From: Actinacidiphila oryziradicis
GTDB taxonomy: Bacteria > Actinomycetota > Actinomycetes > Streptomycetales > Streptomycetaceae
DNA length: 64,000 nt
Assembly (NCBI RefSeq): GCF_005047355.1
Contig: NZ_SUMC01000019.1
Coordinates: 1 to 64,000 of the forward strand
Reading direction: 5' to 3'
Position 1 is the stretch's first letter. The number at the start of each line of letters is the position of its first letter. Made by a program: the position numbers and the translations under genes. The notes beneath the pieces were generated by a model, which was not told where the DNA came from, searched no databases, and worked only from the letters and a program-made list of their open reading frames with translations. This document shows, one piece after another, positions 8,917 to 18,031 of this stretch.

Positions 8917-9839
8917 GCGCGCAGCTCCTTGCCGGTCAGCTCAAGAAAGACGTCCTCCAGCGTGCGCCGCTCGACCGCGAGGCGGTCCGGCATGACGCCG
9001 TGCTGCGCGCACCAGGAGGTGACGGTGGCGAGCATCTGCGGATCGACCTTGCCCTCGATCCGGTAGCTGCCGGGCGTCAGCTCGGCGGCGGCGGAGTCGG
9101 CGGGAAGCGCCTTGAGGAGGGAGGCGAGATCGAGCCCCGGCCGCCCGTTGAAGCGCAGGGTGTTCTCGGCGCCGCCGCGGCACAGCTCCTCGGGGGTGCC
9201 GTGGGCTATGGGCCGGCCGTGGTCGATGATCACGACGTCGTCGGCGAGGTGTTCGGCCTCGTCCATGAAGTGCGTGGTCAGTACGGCTGTCACGCCGTCG
9301 GTCCGCAGCTCCCGTACGAGGTCCCAGGTGGCCCGGCGGGCCTGAGGGTCGAGCCCGGCGGTCGGCTCGTCGAGGAAGACCAGCTCGGGGCGGCCGACCA
9401 CCGCCATGGCCAGCGCCAGCCGCTGCTGCTGCCCGCCGGACAGCCGCCGGTAGGGGGTGCGGCCGCAGGAGTCGAGGCCGAGCCGTTCGATCAGCAGGTT
9501 CACGTCGACCGGGTGGGCGTGGAGTTTCGCGGTGTGCCGCAGCATCTCCTCGGCGCGGGCGCCGGGGTAGACACCGCCGGACTGGAGCATGACGCCGATC
9601 CGTGGCCGTAGAGCCGCCGCGTCGGTGATCGGATCGAGCCCCAGCACCCGTACGGTCCCGGCGTCCGGCCGCCGGTATCCCTCGCAGGTCTCGACGGTTG
9701 TGGTCTTCCCGGCGCCGTTGGGCCCGAGGACGGCGGTGACGGTGCCGCGGGCGACGGTCAGGTCGAGCCCGCTCACTGCCGTTTTGGCGCCGTACCGTTT
9801 GACCAGTCCGGCCACCTCGACCGCAGGCTCGATTCGCAT
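8913..9839 (-). CDS. ABC transporter ATP-binding protein (DrrA/CcmA type)
   Basis: A 308-residue ATPase with Walker A GPNGAGKTT (near residue 39), Q-loop in IGVMLQSGG, signature LSGGQQQRLALA, Walker B LVFLDEPTAGLD and H-loop in LTTHFMDEAEHL. A C-terminal extension of about 90 residues is typical of the DrrA family and may bind the permease. It pairs with the ABC-2 permease directly downstream. It is transcribed away from sufR; the gap between them holds the palindrome at 9910-9925. Confidence 0.92.
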   Translation of the reverse strand: MRIEPAVEVAGLVKRYGAKTAVSGLDLTVARGTVTAVLGPNGAGKTTTVETCEGYRRPDAGTVRVLGLDPITDAAALRPRIGVMLQSGGVYPGARAEEMLRHTAKLHAHPVDVNLLIERLGLDSCGRTPYRRLSGGQQQRLALAMAVVGRPELVFLDEPTAGLDPQARRATWDLVRELRTDGVTAVLTTHFMDEAEHLADDVVIIDHGRPIAHGTPEELCRGGAENTLRFNGRPGLDLASLLKALPADSAAAELTPGSYRIEGKVDPQMLATVTSWCAQHGVMPDRLAVERRTLEDVFLELTGKELRA

Positions 9840-9909
9840 ACCGGTGAGTCTAGGGAGCCGCGCCGGGGCACCGTACGGCCCCCCGGAAATGCGTCTGGGC
9901 GGCCCAGCC

Positions 9910-9925
9910 CTTAGGGGTGCCTAAG
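9910..9925. promoter_or_regulatory. Inverted repeat CTTAGG-GGTG-CCTAAG
   Basis: A perfect 6-bp inverted repeat with a four-base spacer lies between the divergent ABC ATPase gene and sufR. The TTAGG...CCTAA halves resemble those of actinobacterial DtxR/DmdR iron boxes (TTAGGTTAG-type), but the spacing is shorter than a canonical 19-bp box. Iron control next to suf would make sense. This is a candidate operator only. Confidence 0.45.
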
Positions 9926-9984
9926 TGACGCACCCCACCGTGGACCACGCGGACGCCGCTTGCAGGAGTCCGGTGAATTAAGCA

Positions 9985-9999
9985 ACACTGTCATTGTGG
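9985..9999 (+). promoter_or_regulatory. Candidate SufR operator over the sufR start codon
   Basis: ACACT-GTCAT-TGTGG matches the ACACT-N5-TGTGA site described for mycobacterial SufR with one mismatch. It covers the GTG start of sufR at 9996-9998, so a bound repressor would block transcript initiation or the start itself. No Shine-Dalgarno sequence precedes the GTG, which fits a leaderless or near-leaderless mRNA. The known motif is recalled from the family; binding here is inference. Confidence 0.6.
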
Positions 10000-10724
10000 A
10001 AATCACGGGAGAGGCTCAGGAGGAGCAGACGACCGGGGAGCGGAGCACCCGCAACCGGGTCGCCCGGTCCATCCTGGACCACGGCCCGTCCACCGCCGCC
10101 GATCTGGCCCAGCGGCTCGGTCTCACCCAGGCGGCCGTACGCCGCCATCTGGATGCCCTCGTCGCCGAGGACGTCGTCGAACCGCGCGAGCAGCGGGTCT
10201 ATGGCGCGCGCGGCCGCGGGCGTCCGGCCAAGGTCTTCGCGCTGACCGACTGCGGCCGGGACGCCTTCGACCAGGCCTATGACCAGCTGGCGGCCGACGC
10301 GCTCCGCTGGATCGCCCAGTCCGCGGGCGGTGGGGAGACCGGAGAGGCCGCGGTGTCGGCCTTCGCCCGGGCCCGCCTCGCCACTCAGACCGAGCGCTAC
10401 CGGGCCGCGATCGAGGCCGCCGAGCCGGAGGAGCGCACCCAGGCTCTCGCCAGGGCTCTGAGCAAGGACGGGTACGCTGCCACTACGCGCGGTGCGCCCG
10501 CCTCCGCCGGTGAGCAGCTCTGCCAGCACCACTGTCCGGTGGCGCATATCGCCGAGCAGTTCCCGCAGCTGTGCGAGGCGGAGGCCGAGGTCTTCTCCAG
10601 CCTGCTCGGCACCCATGTACAACGTCTGGCCACCATCGCCCATGGCGACGGGGTGTGCACGACTTTCATTCCGCAAGCTCATATCACCACATCCGCTAGC
10701 ACTTCCGGGAGGAACCCCGCATGA
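9996..10724 (+). CDS. sufR: SUF operon Fe-S transcriptional regulator
   Basis: DeoR/ArsR-like winged-helix repressor that senses an Fe-S cluster and controls suf genes. The HTH is at about residues 32-55 ([20 protein letters not shown]), followed by the wing [13 protein letters not shown]. Cysteines C176, C180, C193 and C221 lie in the C-terminal half; C180-x12-C193 matches the SufR cluster-binding spacing. The GTG at 9996 gives a 242-residue protein starting [10 protein letters not shown]. It is the first gene of the operon, and its stop overlaps the sufB ATG (ATGA at 10721). The C-terminal tail after the last cysteine is short and Ser/Thr-rich. Confidence 0.9.
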   Translation: MEITGEAQEEQTTGERSTRNRVARSILDHGPSTAADLAQRLGLTQAAVRRHLDALVAEDVVEPREQRVYGARGRGRPAKVFALTDCGRDAFDQAYDQLAADALRWIAQSAGGGETGEAAVSAFARARLATQTERYRAAIEAAEPEERTQALARALSKDGYAATTRGAPASAGEQLCQHHCPVAHIAEQFPQLCEAEAEVFSSLLGTHVQRLATIAHGDGVCTTFIPQAHITTSASTSGRNPA

Positions 10725-12142
10725 CTGCTCCCACGGAGACCACTCACCCGGAGCTCGACGGCCTGGGCACCTACGAGTTCGGCTGGGCCGACTCCGACGT
10801 GGCCGGTGCCGCTGCCAAGCGGGGCCTGTCCGAGGAGGTCGTCCGCGACATCTCGGGGAAGAAGTCCGAGCCCGAGTGGATGCTCAAGCTGCGGCTGAAG
10901 GGTCTGAAGCTCTTCGGGAAGAAGCCCATGCCCACCTGGGGCTCGGACCTTTCCGGCATCGACTTCGACAACATCAAGTACTTCGTCCGGTCGACGGAGA
11001 AGCAGGCGGAGTCCTGGGAGGACCTGCCCGAGGACATCAAGAACACCTACGACAAGCTGGGCATCCCGGAGGCCGAGAAGCAGCGCCTTGTCTCCGGTGT
11101 CGCCGCCCAGTACGAGTCGGAGGTCGTCTACCACCAGATCCGCGAGGACCTGGAGGAGCAGGGCGTCATCTTCCTGGACACCGACACCGCGCTCAAGACG
11201 CACCCGGAGCTCTTCCAGGAGTACTTCGGCACCGTGATCCCGGTCGGCGACAACAAGTTCGCCTCGCTGAACTCGGCCGTGTGGTCCGGCGGATCGTTCA
11301 TCTACGTCCCCAAGGGTGTCCACGTCGACATCCCGCTCCAGGCCTACTTCCGGATCAACACGGAGAACATGGGCCAGTTCGAGCGGACGCTGATCATCGT
11401 CGACGAGGACGCCTACGTCCACTACGTCGAGGGTTGTACGGCGCCGATCTACAAGTCGGACTCGCTGCACAGCGCCGTCGTGGAGATCATCGTCAAGAAG
11501 GGCGGCCGCTGCCGCTACACGACCATCCAGAACTGGTCGAACAACGTCTACAACCTGGTCACCAAGCGTGCCGTGGCCTACGAGGGCGCGACCATGGAGT
11601 GGGTCGACGGCAACATCGGCTCCAAGGTGACGATGAAGTACCCGGCCGTCTACCTGATGGGCGAGCACGCCAAGGGCGAGACGCTCTCCATCGCCTTCGC
11701 CGGCGAGGGCCAGCACCAGGACGCGGGCGCCAAGATGGTCCACATGGCGCCGAACACCTCGTCCAACATCGTCTCCAAGTCCGTGGCGCGTGGCGGCGGC
11801 CGCACCTCCTACCGCGGTCTGATCGAGATCGGCGAGGGCGCCGAGGGCTCCAAGTCCAACGTCCTGTGTGACGCCCTGCTGGTCGACACGATCTCCCGCT
11901 CGGACACGTACCCGTATGTGGACGTCCGTGAGGACGATGTGTCCATGGGCCACGAGGCGACCGTCTCCAAGGTGAGTGACGAGCAGCTCTTCTACCTGAT
12001 GAGCCGGGGTATGACCGAGTTCGAGGCCATGGCGATGATCGTGCGTGGCTTTGTCGAGCCGATCGCCAGGGAGCTCCCGATGGAGTACGCGCTGGAGCTC
12101 AACCGGCTGATCGAGCTGCAGATGGAAGGCGCGGTCGGCTAG
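10721..12142 (+). CDS. sufB: Fe-S cluster scaffold subunit SufB
   Basis: A 473-residue core scaffold protein of the SUF system; with SufC and SufD it forms the complex on which Fe-S clusters are built in the cytoplasm. Seen are [16 protein letters not shown], the [20 protein letters not shown] block, the beta-helix core with [12 protein letters not shown], and the C-terminal [20 protein letters not shown] region shared with SufD. The Shine-Dalgarno GGGAGGA precedes the ATG, which overlaps the sufR stop. Length and start are standard for actinobacteria. Confidence 0.97.
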   Translation: MTAPTETTHPELDGLGTYEFGWADSDVAGAAAKRGLSEEVVRDISGKKSEPEWMLKLRLKGLKLFGKKPMPTWGSDLSGIDFDNIKYFVRSTEKQAESWEDLPEDIKNTYDKLGIPEAEKQRLVSGVAAQYESEVVYHQIREDLEEQGVIFLDTDTALKTHPELFQEYFGTVIPVGDNKFASLNSAVWSGGSFIYVPKGVHVDIPLQAYFRINTENMGQFERTLIIVDEDAYVHYVEGCTAPIYKSDSLHSAVVEIIVKKGGRCRYTTIQNWSNNVYNLVTKRAVAYEGATMEWVDGNIGSKVTMKYPAVYLMGEHAKGETLSIAFAGEGQHQDAGAKMVHMAPNTSSNIVSKSVARGGGRTSYRGLIEIGEGAEGSKSNVLCDALLVDTISRSDTYPYVDVREDDVSMGHEATVSKVSDEQLFYLMSRGMTEFEAMAMIVRGFVEPIARELPMEYALELNRLIELQMEGAVG

Positions 12143-12201
12143 CGCCCACCCCCCTTCCCCACCAGCGACGTCCATCCAGAGAGAGAGCTGTACGACAAGC
12201 C

Positions 12202-13368
12202 ATGGCTGAGACCATCCCTGCCGGCGCCACTACTGACGGGGCCATCACGGTGGGCCACCCCGCCGATGCCCGGGTGAGCGCGGCCCCGTCCTTCGACGTG
12301 GCCGACTTCCCGGTGCCGCACGGCCGCGAGGAGGAGTGGCGGTTCACTCCGCTGGAGCGGCTGCGCGGCCTCCATGACGGCACCGCCGTCGCCGATGGCG
12401 GCGTCAAGGTCGAGGTGACCGCGCCGGAAGGCGTGATCGTCGAGACGGTCGGTCGCGACGACGCCCGGCTCGGCCGGGCCGGCAAGCCGGTGGACCGGGT
12501 CGCCGCGCAGGCGTACAGCTCCTTCGAGAAGGCGTCCGTCATCTCGATCCCCAAGGACACCGTGCTCACCGAGCCGGTCCGGATCGCCGTCCACGGCGAG
12601 GGCGGCATGGTCTACGGCCACCAGGTCATCGAGATCGGCGCCTTCTCCGAGGCGGTCGTGGTCCTCGACCACACCGGCGAGGCGACGCTCGCCGCCAATG
12701 TCGAGTACCTGATCGGCGACGGCGCCAAGCTCACCGTCGTCTCCGTACAGGACTGGGGCGACACCGCCGTCCACGCTGCCCAGCACACCGCGCTGGTCGG
12801 CCGTGACGCCACCTTCAAGTCGGTGATCGTCACCTTCGGCGGCAGCCTGGTGCGGCTCAGCCCCCGGGTCGTCTACGGCGGCCCCGGCGGTGAGGCCGAG
12901 CTCTACGGCCTGTACTTCACCGACCAGGGCCAGCACCAGGAGCACCGGCTCTTCATCGACCACGACACGCCGCACTGCCGCTCCAACGTCGCCTACAAGG
13001 GCGCGCTGCAGGGCCAGGACGCGCACGCGGTCTGGATCGGCGACGTACTCATCCGCGCCGCCGCCGAGGGCACGGACACCTATGAGCTCAACCGCAACCT
13101 CGTCCTCACCGACGGCGCCCGCGTGGACTCGGTCCCCAACCTGGAGATCGAGACCGGCGAGATCATCGGAGCCGGCCACGCATCCGCGACCGGCCGCTTC
13201 GACGACGAGCAGCTCTTCTACCTGATGGCCCGCGGGATCCCCTCCGACGAGGCCCGTCGGCTGGTCGTACGCGGCTTTTTCGGCGAGCTCGTCCAGCAGA
13301 TCGGCCTGCCCGATCTGGAGGAGCGCCTGATGGCGAAGATCGACGCCGAACTGGAGGCGTCCGTCTGA
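12202..13368 (+). CDS. sufD: Fe-S cluster assembly protein SufD
   Basis: A 388-residue paralogue of SufB and part of the SufBCD complex. The N-terminus contains FPVPHGREEEWRFTPLERL, typical of SufD. The C-terminus has [19 protein letters not shown], matching the SufB/D family, with the conserved histidine in IGAGHASATG. A gap of 59 bp separates it from sufB. The Shine-Dalgarno region is AG-rich but not clean. The stop abuts the Rieske gene, whose ATG overlaps it by one base. Confidence 0.96.
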   Translation: MAETIPAGATTDGAITVGHPADARVSAAPSFDVADFPVPHGREEEWRFTPLERLRGLHDGTAVADGGVKVEVTAPEGVIVETVGRDDARLGRAGKPVDRVAAQAYSSFEKASVISIPKDTVLTEPVRIAVHGEGGMVYGHQVIEIGAFSEAVVVLDHTGEATLAANVEYLIGDGAKLTVVSVQDWGDTAVHAAQHTALVGRDATFKSVIVTFGGSLVRLSPRVVYGGPGGEAELYGLYFTDQGQHQEHRLFIDHDTPHCRSNVAYKGALQGQDAHAVWIGDVLIRAAAEGTDTYELNRNLVLTDGARVDSVPNLEIETGEIIGAGHASATGRFDDEQLFYLMARGIPSDEARRLVVRGFFGELVQQIGLPDLEERLMAKIDAELEASV

Positions 13369-13685
13369 TGCCTTTCGTACGCGTGTGCGCGCTCAGCGAG
13401 CTGGAGGACGACACCCCGAAGCGGGTGGAACTCGACAGCACCCCGGTCGCGCTCGTGCGCACCTGTGGCGAGGTGTTCGCGATCAACGACATCTGCTCGC
13501 ACGCGAACGTCTCGCTGTCCGAGGGCGAGGTGGAGGACTGCCAGATCGAGTGCTGGCTGCACGGCTCCAGCTTCGACCTGCGGACCGGAAAGCCGTCCGG
13601 GCTGCCCGCCACGCGGCCGGTCCCCGTATATCCCGTAAAGATCGAAGGGGACGATGTGCTCGTCTCCGTCACACAGGAGTCCTGA
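13368..13685 (+). CDS. Rieske [2Fe-2S] ferredoxin in the suf operon
   Basis: A 105-residue single-domain Rieske protein. The cluster ligands are visible as C43-S-H45 and C62-W-L-H65, the C-x-H...C-x2-H pattern. It resembles dioxygenase-type ferredoxins rather than the bc1 Rieske subunit, and has no membrane anchor. In actinobacterial suf operons such a gene often stands between sufD and sufC; it may supply electrons for cluster assembly or act as a target or sensor, which is inference. Its ATG overlaps the sufD stop. Confidence 0.93.
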   Translation: MPFVRVCALSELEDDTPKRVELDSTPVALVRTCGEVFAINDICSHANVSLSEGEVEDCQIECWLHGSSFDLRTGKPSGLPATRPVPVYPVKIEGDDVLVSVTQES

Positions 13686-13692
13686 GGCATCC

Positions 13693-14463
13693 ATGGCAAC
13701 GCTTGAGATCCACGACCTGCACGTGACCGTCGACACGGAATCGACAGACCGCCCCCTCGAGATCCTGCGCGGTGTCGACCTGACCGTGAAGCAGGGCGAG
13801 ACCCACGCCATCATGGGCCCCAACGGCTCCGGCAAGTCCACCCTCGCCTACTCACTGGCCGGACACCCCAAGTACACCGTCACCGGCGGCACCGTCACCC
13901 TCGACGGCGAGAACGTGCTGGAGATGACCGTCGACGAGCGCGCCCGCGCCGGTGTCTTCCTCGCCATGCAGTACCCGGTGGAGATCCCCGGAGTGTCGGT
14001 CTCCAACTTCCTCCGCACCTCGGCGACCGCGATCCGCGGCGAGGCCCCCAAGCTGCGCACCTGGGTGAAGGAGGTCCGGGAGGCCATGGAGCGCCTCCAG
14101 GTGGACCCGTCCTTCGCCGAGCGCAATGTCAACGAGGGCTTCTCCGGCGGCGAAAAGAAGCGCCACGAGATCCTCCAGCTGGAACTGCTCAAGCCGAAGA
14201 TCGCGATCCTCGACGAGACCGACTCCGGTCTGGACGTCGACGCGCTCCGCATCGTCTCCGAGGGCGTCAACCGGGTCCGTGAGACCGGCGAGGTCGGCAC
14301 CCTGCTGATCACCCACTACACGCGCATCCTGCGCTACATCAAGCCCGACTATGTCCACGTGTTCGCAGCCGGCCGGATCGCCGAGTCCGGCGGCGCCGAG
14401 CTCGCCGACAAGCTGGAGAACGAGGGCTACGAGGCATACACGAAGGGCGGCGCGTCCGAGTGA
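13693..14463 (+). CDS. sufC: Fe-S assembly ATPase SufC
   Basis: ABC-type ATPase of the SufBCD scaffold. The 256 residues carry Walker A GPNGSGKS (42-49), the signature SGGEKKR, Walker B IAILDETDSGLDVD and the H-loop in LLITHYTRIL. The start at 13693 (MATLEIHDLHV) is chosen over an in-frame ATG 39 bases upstream because TGAGG lies five bases before it and the upstream start would extend into the Rieske gene. The TGA stop overlaps the sufS GTG. Confidence 0.97.
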   Translation: MATLEIHDLHVTVDTESTDRPLEILRGVDLTVKQGETHAIMGPNGSGKSTLAYSLAGHPKYTVTGGTVTLDGENVLEMTVDERARAGVFLAMQYPVEIPGVSVSNFLRTSATAIRGEAPKLRTWVKEVREAMERLQVDPSFAERNVNEGFSGGEKKRHEILQLELLKPKIAILDETDSGLDVDALRIVSEGVNRVRETGEVGTLLITHYTRILRYIKPDYVHVFAAGRIAESGGAELADKLENEGYEAYTKGGASE

Positions 14464-15728
14464 CTTCCCCCCGTCATGGGCTCGCGGATCTCCTCGACAC
14501 AGAGGCGATCCGTAAGGACTTCCCGATCCTGGACCGGCTGGTCCACGACGGGAGGAAGCTCGTCTACCTGGACAACGCCGCGACCTCGCAGAAGCCGCGC
14601 CAGGTGCTCGACGTGCTGAACACCTACTACGAGCGGCACAACTCCAACGTCCACCGCGGCGTGCATGTGCTCGCCGAGGAGGCCACGGCGCTGTACGAGG
14701 GCGCGCGTGACAAGGTCGCCGCCTTCATCAACGCGCCCAGCCGCGACGAGGTCATATTCACCAAGAACGCCTCCGAGTCGCTGAACCTCGTCGCCAACAT
14801 GCTGGGCTTCGCAGACGAGCCCTATCGCGTGGACCGCGAGACCGAGATCGTCATCACGGAGATGGAGCACCATTCCAACATCGTGCCGTGGCAGCTGCTC
14901 TCGCAGCGCACCGGCGCGAAGCTGAAGTGGTTCGGCCTGACCGACGACGGCCGGCTCGATCTGTCCAACATCGAGCAGGTCATCACCGAGAAGACGAAGA
15001 TCGTCTCCTTTGTCCTCGTCTCCAACATCCTGGGCACCATCAACCCGGTCGAGGCCATCGTCCGCCGCGCCCAGGACGTCGGCGCCCTGGTGCTGATCGA
15101 CGCCTCCCAGGCCGCCCCGCACATGGTGCTGGACGTGCAGGCGCTCGGCGCGGACTTCGTGGCCTTCACCGGCCACAAGATGTGCGGTCCGACCGGCATC
15201 GGCGTCCTCTGGGGCCGCCAGGAGCTGCTGGAGGACCTGCCGCCCTTCCTCGGCGGCGGCGAGATGATCGAGACCGTCTCGATGCACTCCTCCACCTATG
15301 CCCCGGCACCGCACAAGTTCGAGGCCGGTACGCCGCCGATCGCCCAGGCGGTCGGGCTCGGCGCGGCGGTGGACTACCTCACCGCGATCGGCATGGAGAA
15401 GATCGCCGCCCACGAGCACGCGATCACCGGGTATGCCGTCCAGCGGCTCCTGGACGTCCCCGGCCTCAGGATCATCGGTCCCGCCACGACGGAGGACCGC
15501 GGCTCCGCGATCTCGTTCACCCTTGGCGACATCCATCCGCACGATGTGGGGCAGGTGCTCGACGAACAGGGCATCGCCGTCCGTGTCGGCCACCACTGCG
15601 CGCGGCCGGTCTGCCTGCGGTACGGAATTCCTGCGACCACGCGAGCGTCGTTCTATCTGTACTCCACCCCGGCCGAGGTCGACGCCTTGGTCGACGGGCT
15701 GGAGCAGGTACGGAACTTCTTCGGTTAA
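14460..15728 (+). CDS. sufS: Cysteine desulfurase SufS
   Basis: PLP-dependent enzyme that removes sulfur from cysteine as a persulfide for cluster assembly. The 422-residue protein has the PLP-binding lysine K240 in FTGHKMCGPTGIG and the catalytic cysteine C380 in RVGHHCARP, the group II (SufS) arrangement. The GTG start overlaps the sufC stop by four bases. The partner SufU follows 61 bp downstream; in this system SufU takes the persulfide sulfur from SufS. Confidence 0.96.
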   Translation: MTSPRHGLADLLDTEAIRKDFPILDRLVHDGRKLVYLDNAATSQKPRQVLDVLNTYYERHNSNVHRGVHVLAEEATALYEGARDKVAAFINAPSRDEVIFTKNASESLNLVANMLGFADEPYRVDRETEIVITEMEHHSNIVPWQLLSQRTGAKLKWFGLTDDGRLDLSNIEQVITEKTKIVSFVLVSNILGTINPVEAIVRRAQDVGALVLIDASQAAPHMVLDVQALGADFVAFTGHKMCGPTGIGVLWGRQELLEDLPPFLGGGEMIETVSMHSSTYAPAPHKFEAGTPPIAQAVGLGAAVDYLTAIGMEKIAAHEHAITGYAVQRLLDVPGLRIIGPATTEDRGSAISFTLGDIHPHDVGQVLDEQGIAVRVGHHCARPVCLRYGIPATTRASFYLYSTPAEVDALVDGLEQVRNFFG

Positions 15729-15789
15729 TGAGGCGCAGCGGTCGATCGGACGCAGCGGTGACGAGGACGAGGACGAGGACGGCTGACTG

Positions 15790-16245
15790 GTGAAGCTCGA
15801 TTCGATGTACCAGGAAGTGATCCTGGACCACTACAAGCATCCGCACGGGCGGGGACTGCGCGACGGCGACGCCGAAGTGCACCACGTCAATCCCACGTGC
15901 GGCGATGAGATCACACTCCGCGTCAAGCTCGACGGCGCGGTCATCGGGGACGTTTCGTACGAGGGGCAGGGCTGCTCCATCAGCCAGGCCAGTGCCTCCG
16001 TACTCAACGAACTGCTGGTGGGCAAGGGCCTTCCGGAGGCGCGGAAGATCCAGGAGACGTTTCTGGAGCTGATGCAGTCCAAGGGCCGGATCGAACCGGA
16101 CGAGGCGATGGAGGAGATCCTGGAGGACGCGGTCGCGTTCGCCGGTGTCTCCAAATACCCGGCGCGCGTAAAGTGCGCTCTGCTGAGCTGGATGGCGTGG
16201 AAGGACGCGACCGCCCAGGCGCTGTCCCAGGAGGAAACCGCATGA
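15790..16245 (+). CDS. sufU: SufU zinc-dependent sulfurtransferase
   Basis: A 151-residue IscU-like protein that accepts sulfur from SufS. The zinc ligands are seen as C37, D39 (TCGDE), C62 (GQGCSISQ) and C129 (RVKCALLSW). The insertion between the second and third cysteines is of the SufU kind, and the IscU-specific LPPVK motif is absent. The start is GTG at 15790. The stop overlaps the next ATG (ATGA at 16242). Confidence 0.95.
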   Translation: MKLDSMYQEVILDHYKHPHGRGLRDGDAEVHHVNPTCGDEITLRVKLDGAVIGDVSYEGQGCSISQASASVLNELLVGKGLPEARKIQETFLELMQSKGRIEPDEAMEEILEDAVAFAGVSKYPARVKCALLSWMAWKDATAQALSQEETA

Positions 16246-16580
16246 GCGACAACGAGACCGTCACCCTCAAGCCCGCGAGCGAGGAAGAGGTCCGCGAGGC
16301 CCTCTACGACGTCGTCGACCCCGAACTGGGCATCGACGTCGTCAACCTCGGCCTGATCTACGGCATCCATGTCGATGACTCCAATGTCGTCACCCTCGAT
16401 ATGACGCTCACCTCGGCGGCCTGTCCGCTGACGGATGTCATCGAGGACCAGGCGAAGTCGGCGACGGAGGGCATCGTCAGCGACCTCAAGATCAACTGGG
16501 TCTGGATGCCGCCGTGGGGCCCCGACAAGATCACCGACGACGGCCGCGAGCAGTTGCGGGCGCTGGGGTTCAACGTCTGA
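16242..16580 (+). CDS. sufT: SufT-type metal-sulfur cluster assembly factor (DUF59/MIP18)
   Basis: A 112-residue protein of the MIP18/DUF59 family that helps mature Fe-S proteins. It shows DPELGIDVVNLGLIYG and TSAACPLTDVIEDQ, with the family cysteine at C61. The ATG at 16242 overlaps the sufU stop and has GGAGG nearby, which fixes the start; an upstream in-frame start lies inside sufU. It is the last gene of the operon; the terminator at 16590-16637 follows ten bases later. Confidence 0.94.
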   Translation: MSDNETVTLKPASEEEVREALYDVVDPELGIDVVNLGLIYGIHVDDSNVVTLDMTLTSAACPLTDVIEDQAKSATEGIVSDLKINWVWMPPWGPDKITDDGREQLRALGFNV

Positions 16581-16589
16581 GGTATGTCC

Positions 16590-16637
16590 GGTACGGCTGA
16601 GGGGCGCCACTCGCCAGTGGCGCCCCTCAGCCGTACC
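16590..16637. terminator. Strong bidirectional terminator after suf
   Basis: A perfect 22-bp inverted repeat (16590-16611 with 16616-16637) and a CGCC loop. It lies between the convergent suf operon and the Ser/Thr kinase gene and should end both transcripts. Confidence 0.93.
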
Positions 16638-16649
16638 CCATGTCGTTGC

Positions 16650-17924
16650 CTACTCGTCTTTCACCTTCTTCGGCTTCTTGGTCTTCTTGGCTTTCGCCGT
16701 TGCCGTCGCCTCCGCGCTCGTGGCTGCTGCCGCCGGTGTGGTCGGAAGGCTGTCGCTGGCCGGGGCGGATAACCCGGTGGAGGCGGTGGATGCGGTGGAA
16801 AGCGCTGGCGCGGGAGGCGTCATGGCGGAGGACGGGCCGGCGGAAGCCGTGCCTGCGGTCGGCGTCGCGGTGCCCGGCGCGGGAGTGGTGCCCGGCGTCC
16901 GCGCATTCTCGGCGGGCGGGCGGTCGAGGGCGCCGTTCTTGTCGTGGTAAGAGGACACGCCGACGAACACCGCAGTTGCCAGTGCTAAGGCGCCGGCCGC
17001 ACCTGTCGCCAGCCTTCTCGCTCCGGCCCTGGGCGACAAGTGGGGGGGCGTCTCCTCGACGGTGTCCTGCTGCGACGACTGTGCGGGCGCCGGTGCGGCT
17101 TTGGCCACCGGGACCACCGCCAGGGCCGGGGAGGCGAACCAGCCGGCGGCCTGCCGGGCGGTGGGGCGTTCGGCGGGGTCCTTGGCCAGCATGCGCAGCA
17201 GACGGGCCTCGAAGGCTTCCGGCAGGTCCGGGCAGAGCTGCCGTGGCGGCACCGGTGAGTCGTGGACGTGCTGATACATGACGGACGCGGGTGTATCCGA
17301 CCGGAAGGGCGGATGGCCGGTCAGGAGCGCGTAGAGGACGCATCCGAGGGCGTACACATCGCTGGCCGGATCGGTGGGGTGTCCGACGACGCGTTCCGGG
17401 GCGAGATAGTCGATGGTGCCCATGACATGGCCGACCCGGGTAAGGGCAGTGGACGACTCGTTGGTGAACCGGGCGAGGCCGAAGTCGCCGACCTTCACGG
17501 TGCCGTCGGAGGCCAGCAGCAGATTGGCCGGCTTGATGTCCCGGTGGATGATTCCCTGAGCGTGTGCGGCGGCCAGCCCGGCGGCGGCCTGGGCCGCGAT
17601 GGCGGCGGTGCGCGGGTGGTTCAGCGTCCCTGTCATGGCCAGTTCGCGCTGCAGACTGTGCCCGTCGACCAGCTCCATGACCAGGTACAAGCGTTCTTCG
17701 TGGGCGCCGAAGTCGTACACGGTCACCACATGGGGATGGTTCAGTCGCGCGGCGGTCCGGGCCTCCTGGCGGAACCGGGCGGTCGTCGCTTCGCTCTCGA
17801 AGACGCCCCGGAGCAGCTTGACGGCCACCGGGCGCCCCAGCAGTTCGTCCGACCCCCGCCAGACCTCGCCCATGCCCCCTTCACCGAGCCGCTCCCCAAG
17901 CCGGTACCGGTCTGCCACCAACAC
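16650..17924 (-). CDS. Membrane Ser/Thr protein kinase (PknB/Hanks type)
   Basis: A 424-residue eukaryotic-type protein kinase. The N-lobe has GEGGMGEV (14-21) and the ATP-site lysine K36. The catalytic loop is HRDIKPAN (D129) and the Mg-binding DFG is at 147-149, followed by the activation segment and the DYLAPER motif. After the kinase domain (to about 265) and an Ala/Gln linker, one membrane helix (near 305-330, ALALATAVFVGVS) leads to an extracellular tail of about 90 residues rich in Pro, Thr, Ala and Ser, ending in a lysine cluster. No PASTA repeats are present. The GTG start has AGGGGG about ten bases upstream. It converges on suf and appears monocistronic. Confidence 0.93.
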   Translation of the reverse strand: MLVADRYRLGERLGEGGMGEVWRGSDELLGRPVAVKLLRGVFESEATTARFRQEARTAARLNHPHVVTVYDFGAHEERLYLVMELVDGHSLQRELAMTGTLNHPRTAAIAAQAAAGLAAAHAQGIIHRDIKPANLLLASDGTVKVGDFGLARFTNESSTALTRVGHVMGTIDYLAPERVVGHPTDPASDVYALGCVLYALLTGHPPFRSDTPASVMYQHVHDSPVPPRQLCPDLPEAFEARLLRMLAKDPAERPTARQAAGWFASPALAVVPVAKAAPAPAQSSQQDTVEETPPHLSPRAGARRLATGAAGALALATAVFVGVSSYHDKNGALDRPPAENARTPGTTPAPGTATPTAGTASAGPSSAMTPPAPALSTASTASTGLSAPASDSLPTTPAAAATSAEATATAKAKKTKKPKKVKDE

Positions 17925-18031
17925 CCGTGCGCCACCCCCTAGTTCAGGCCAACGAGCGATTCAGCGTACCGACTGGTTATGACAAAGAGAACACCTTCTC
18001 GATCTAGGAACGCTCATGGGACGCTTTGCTC

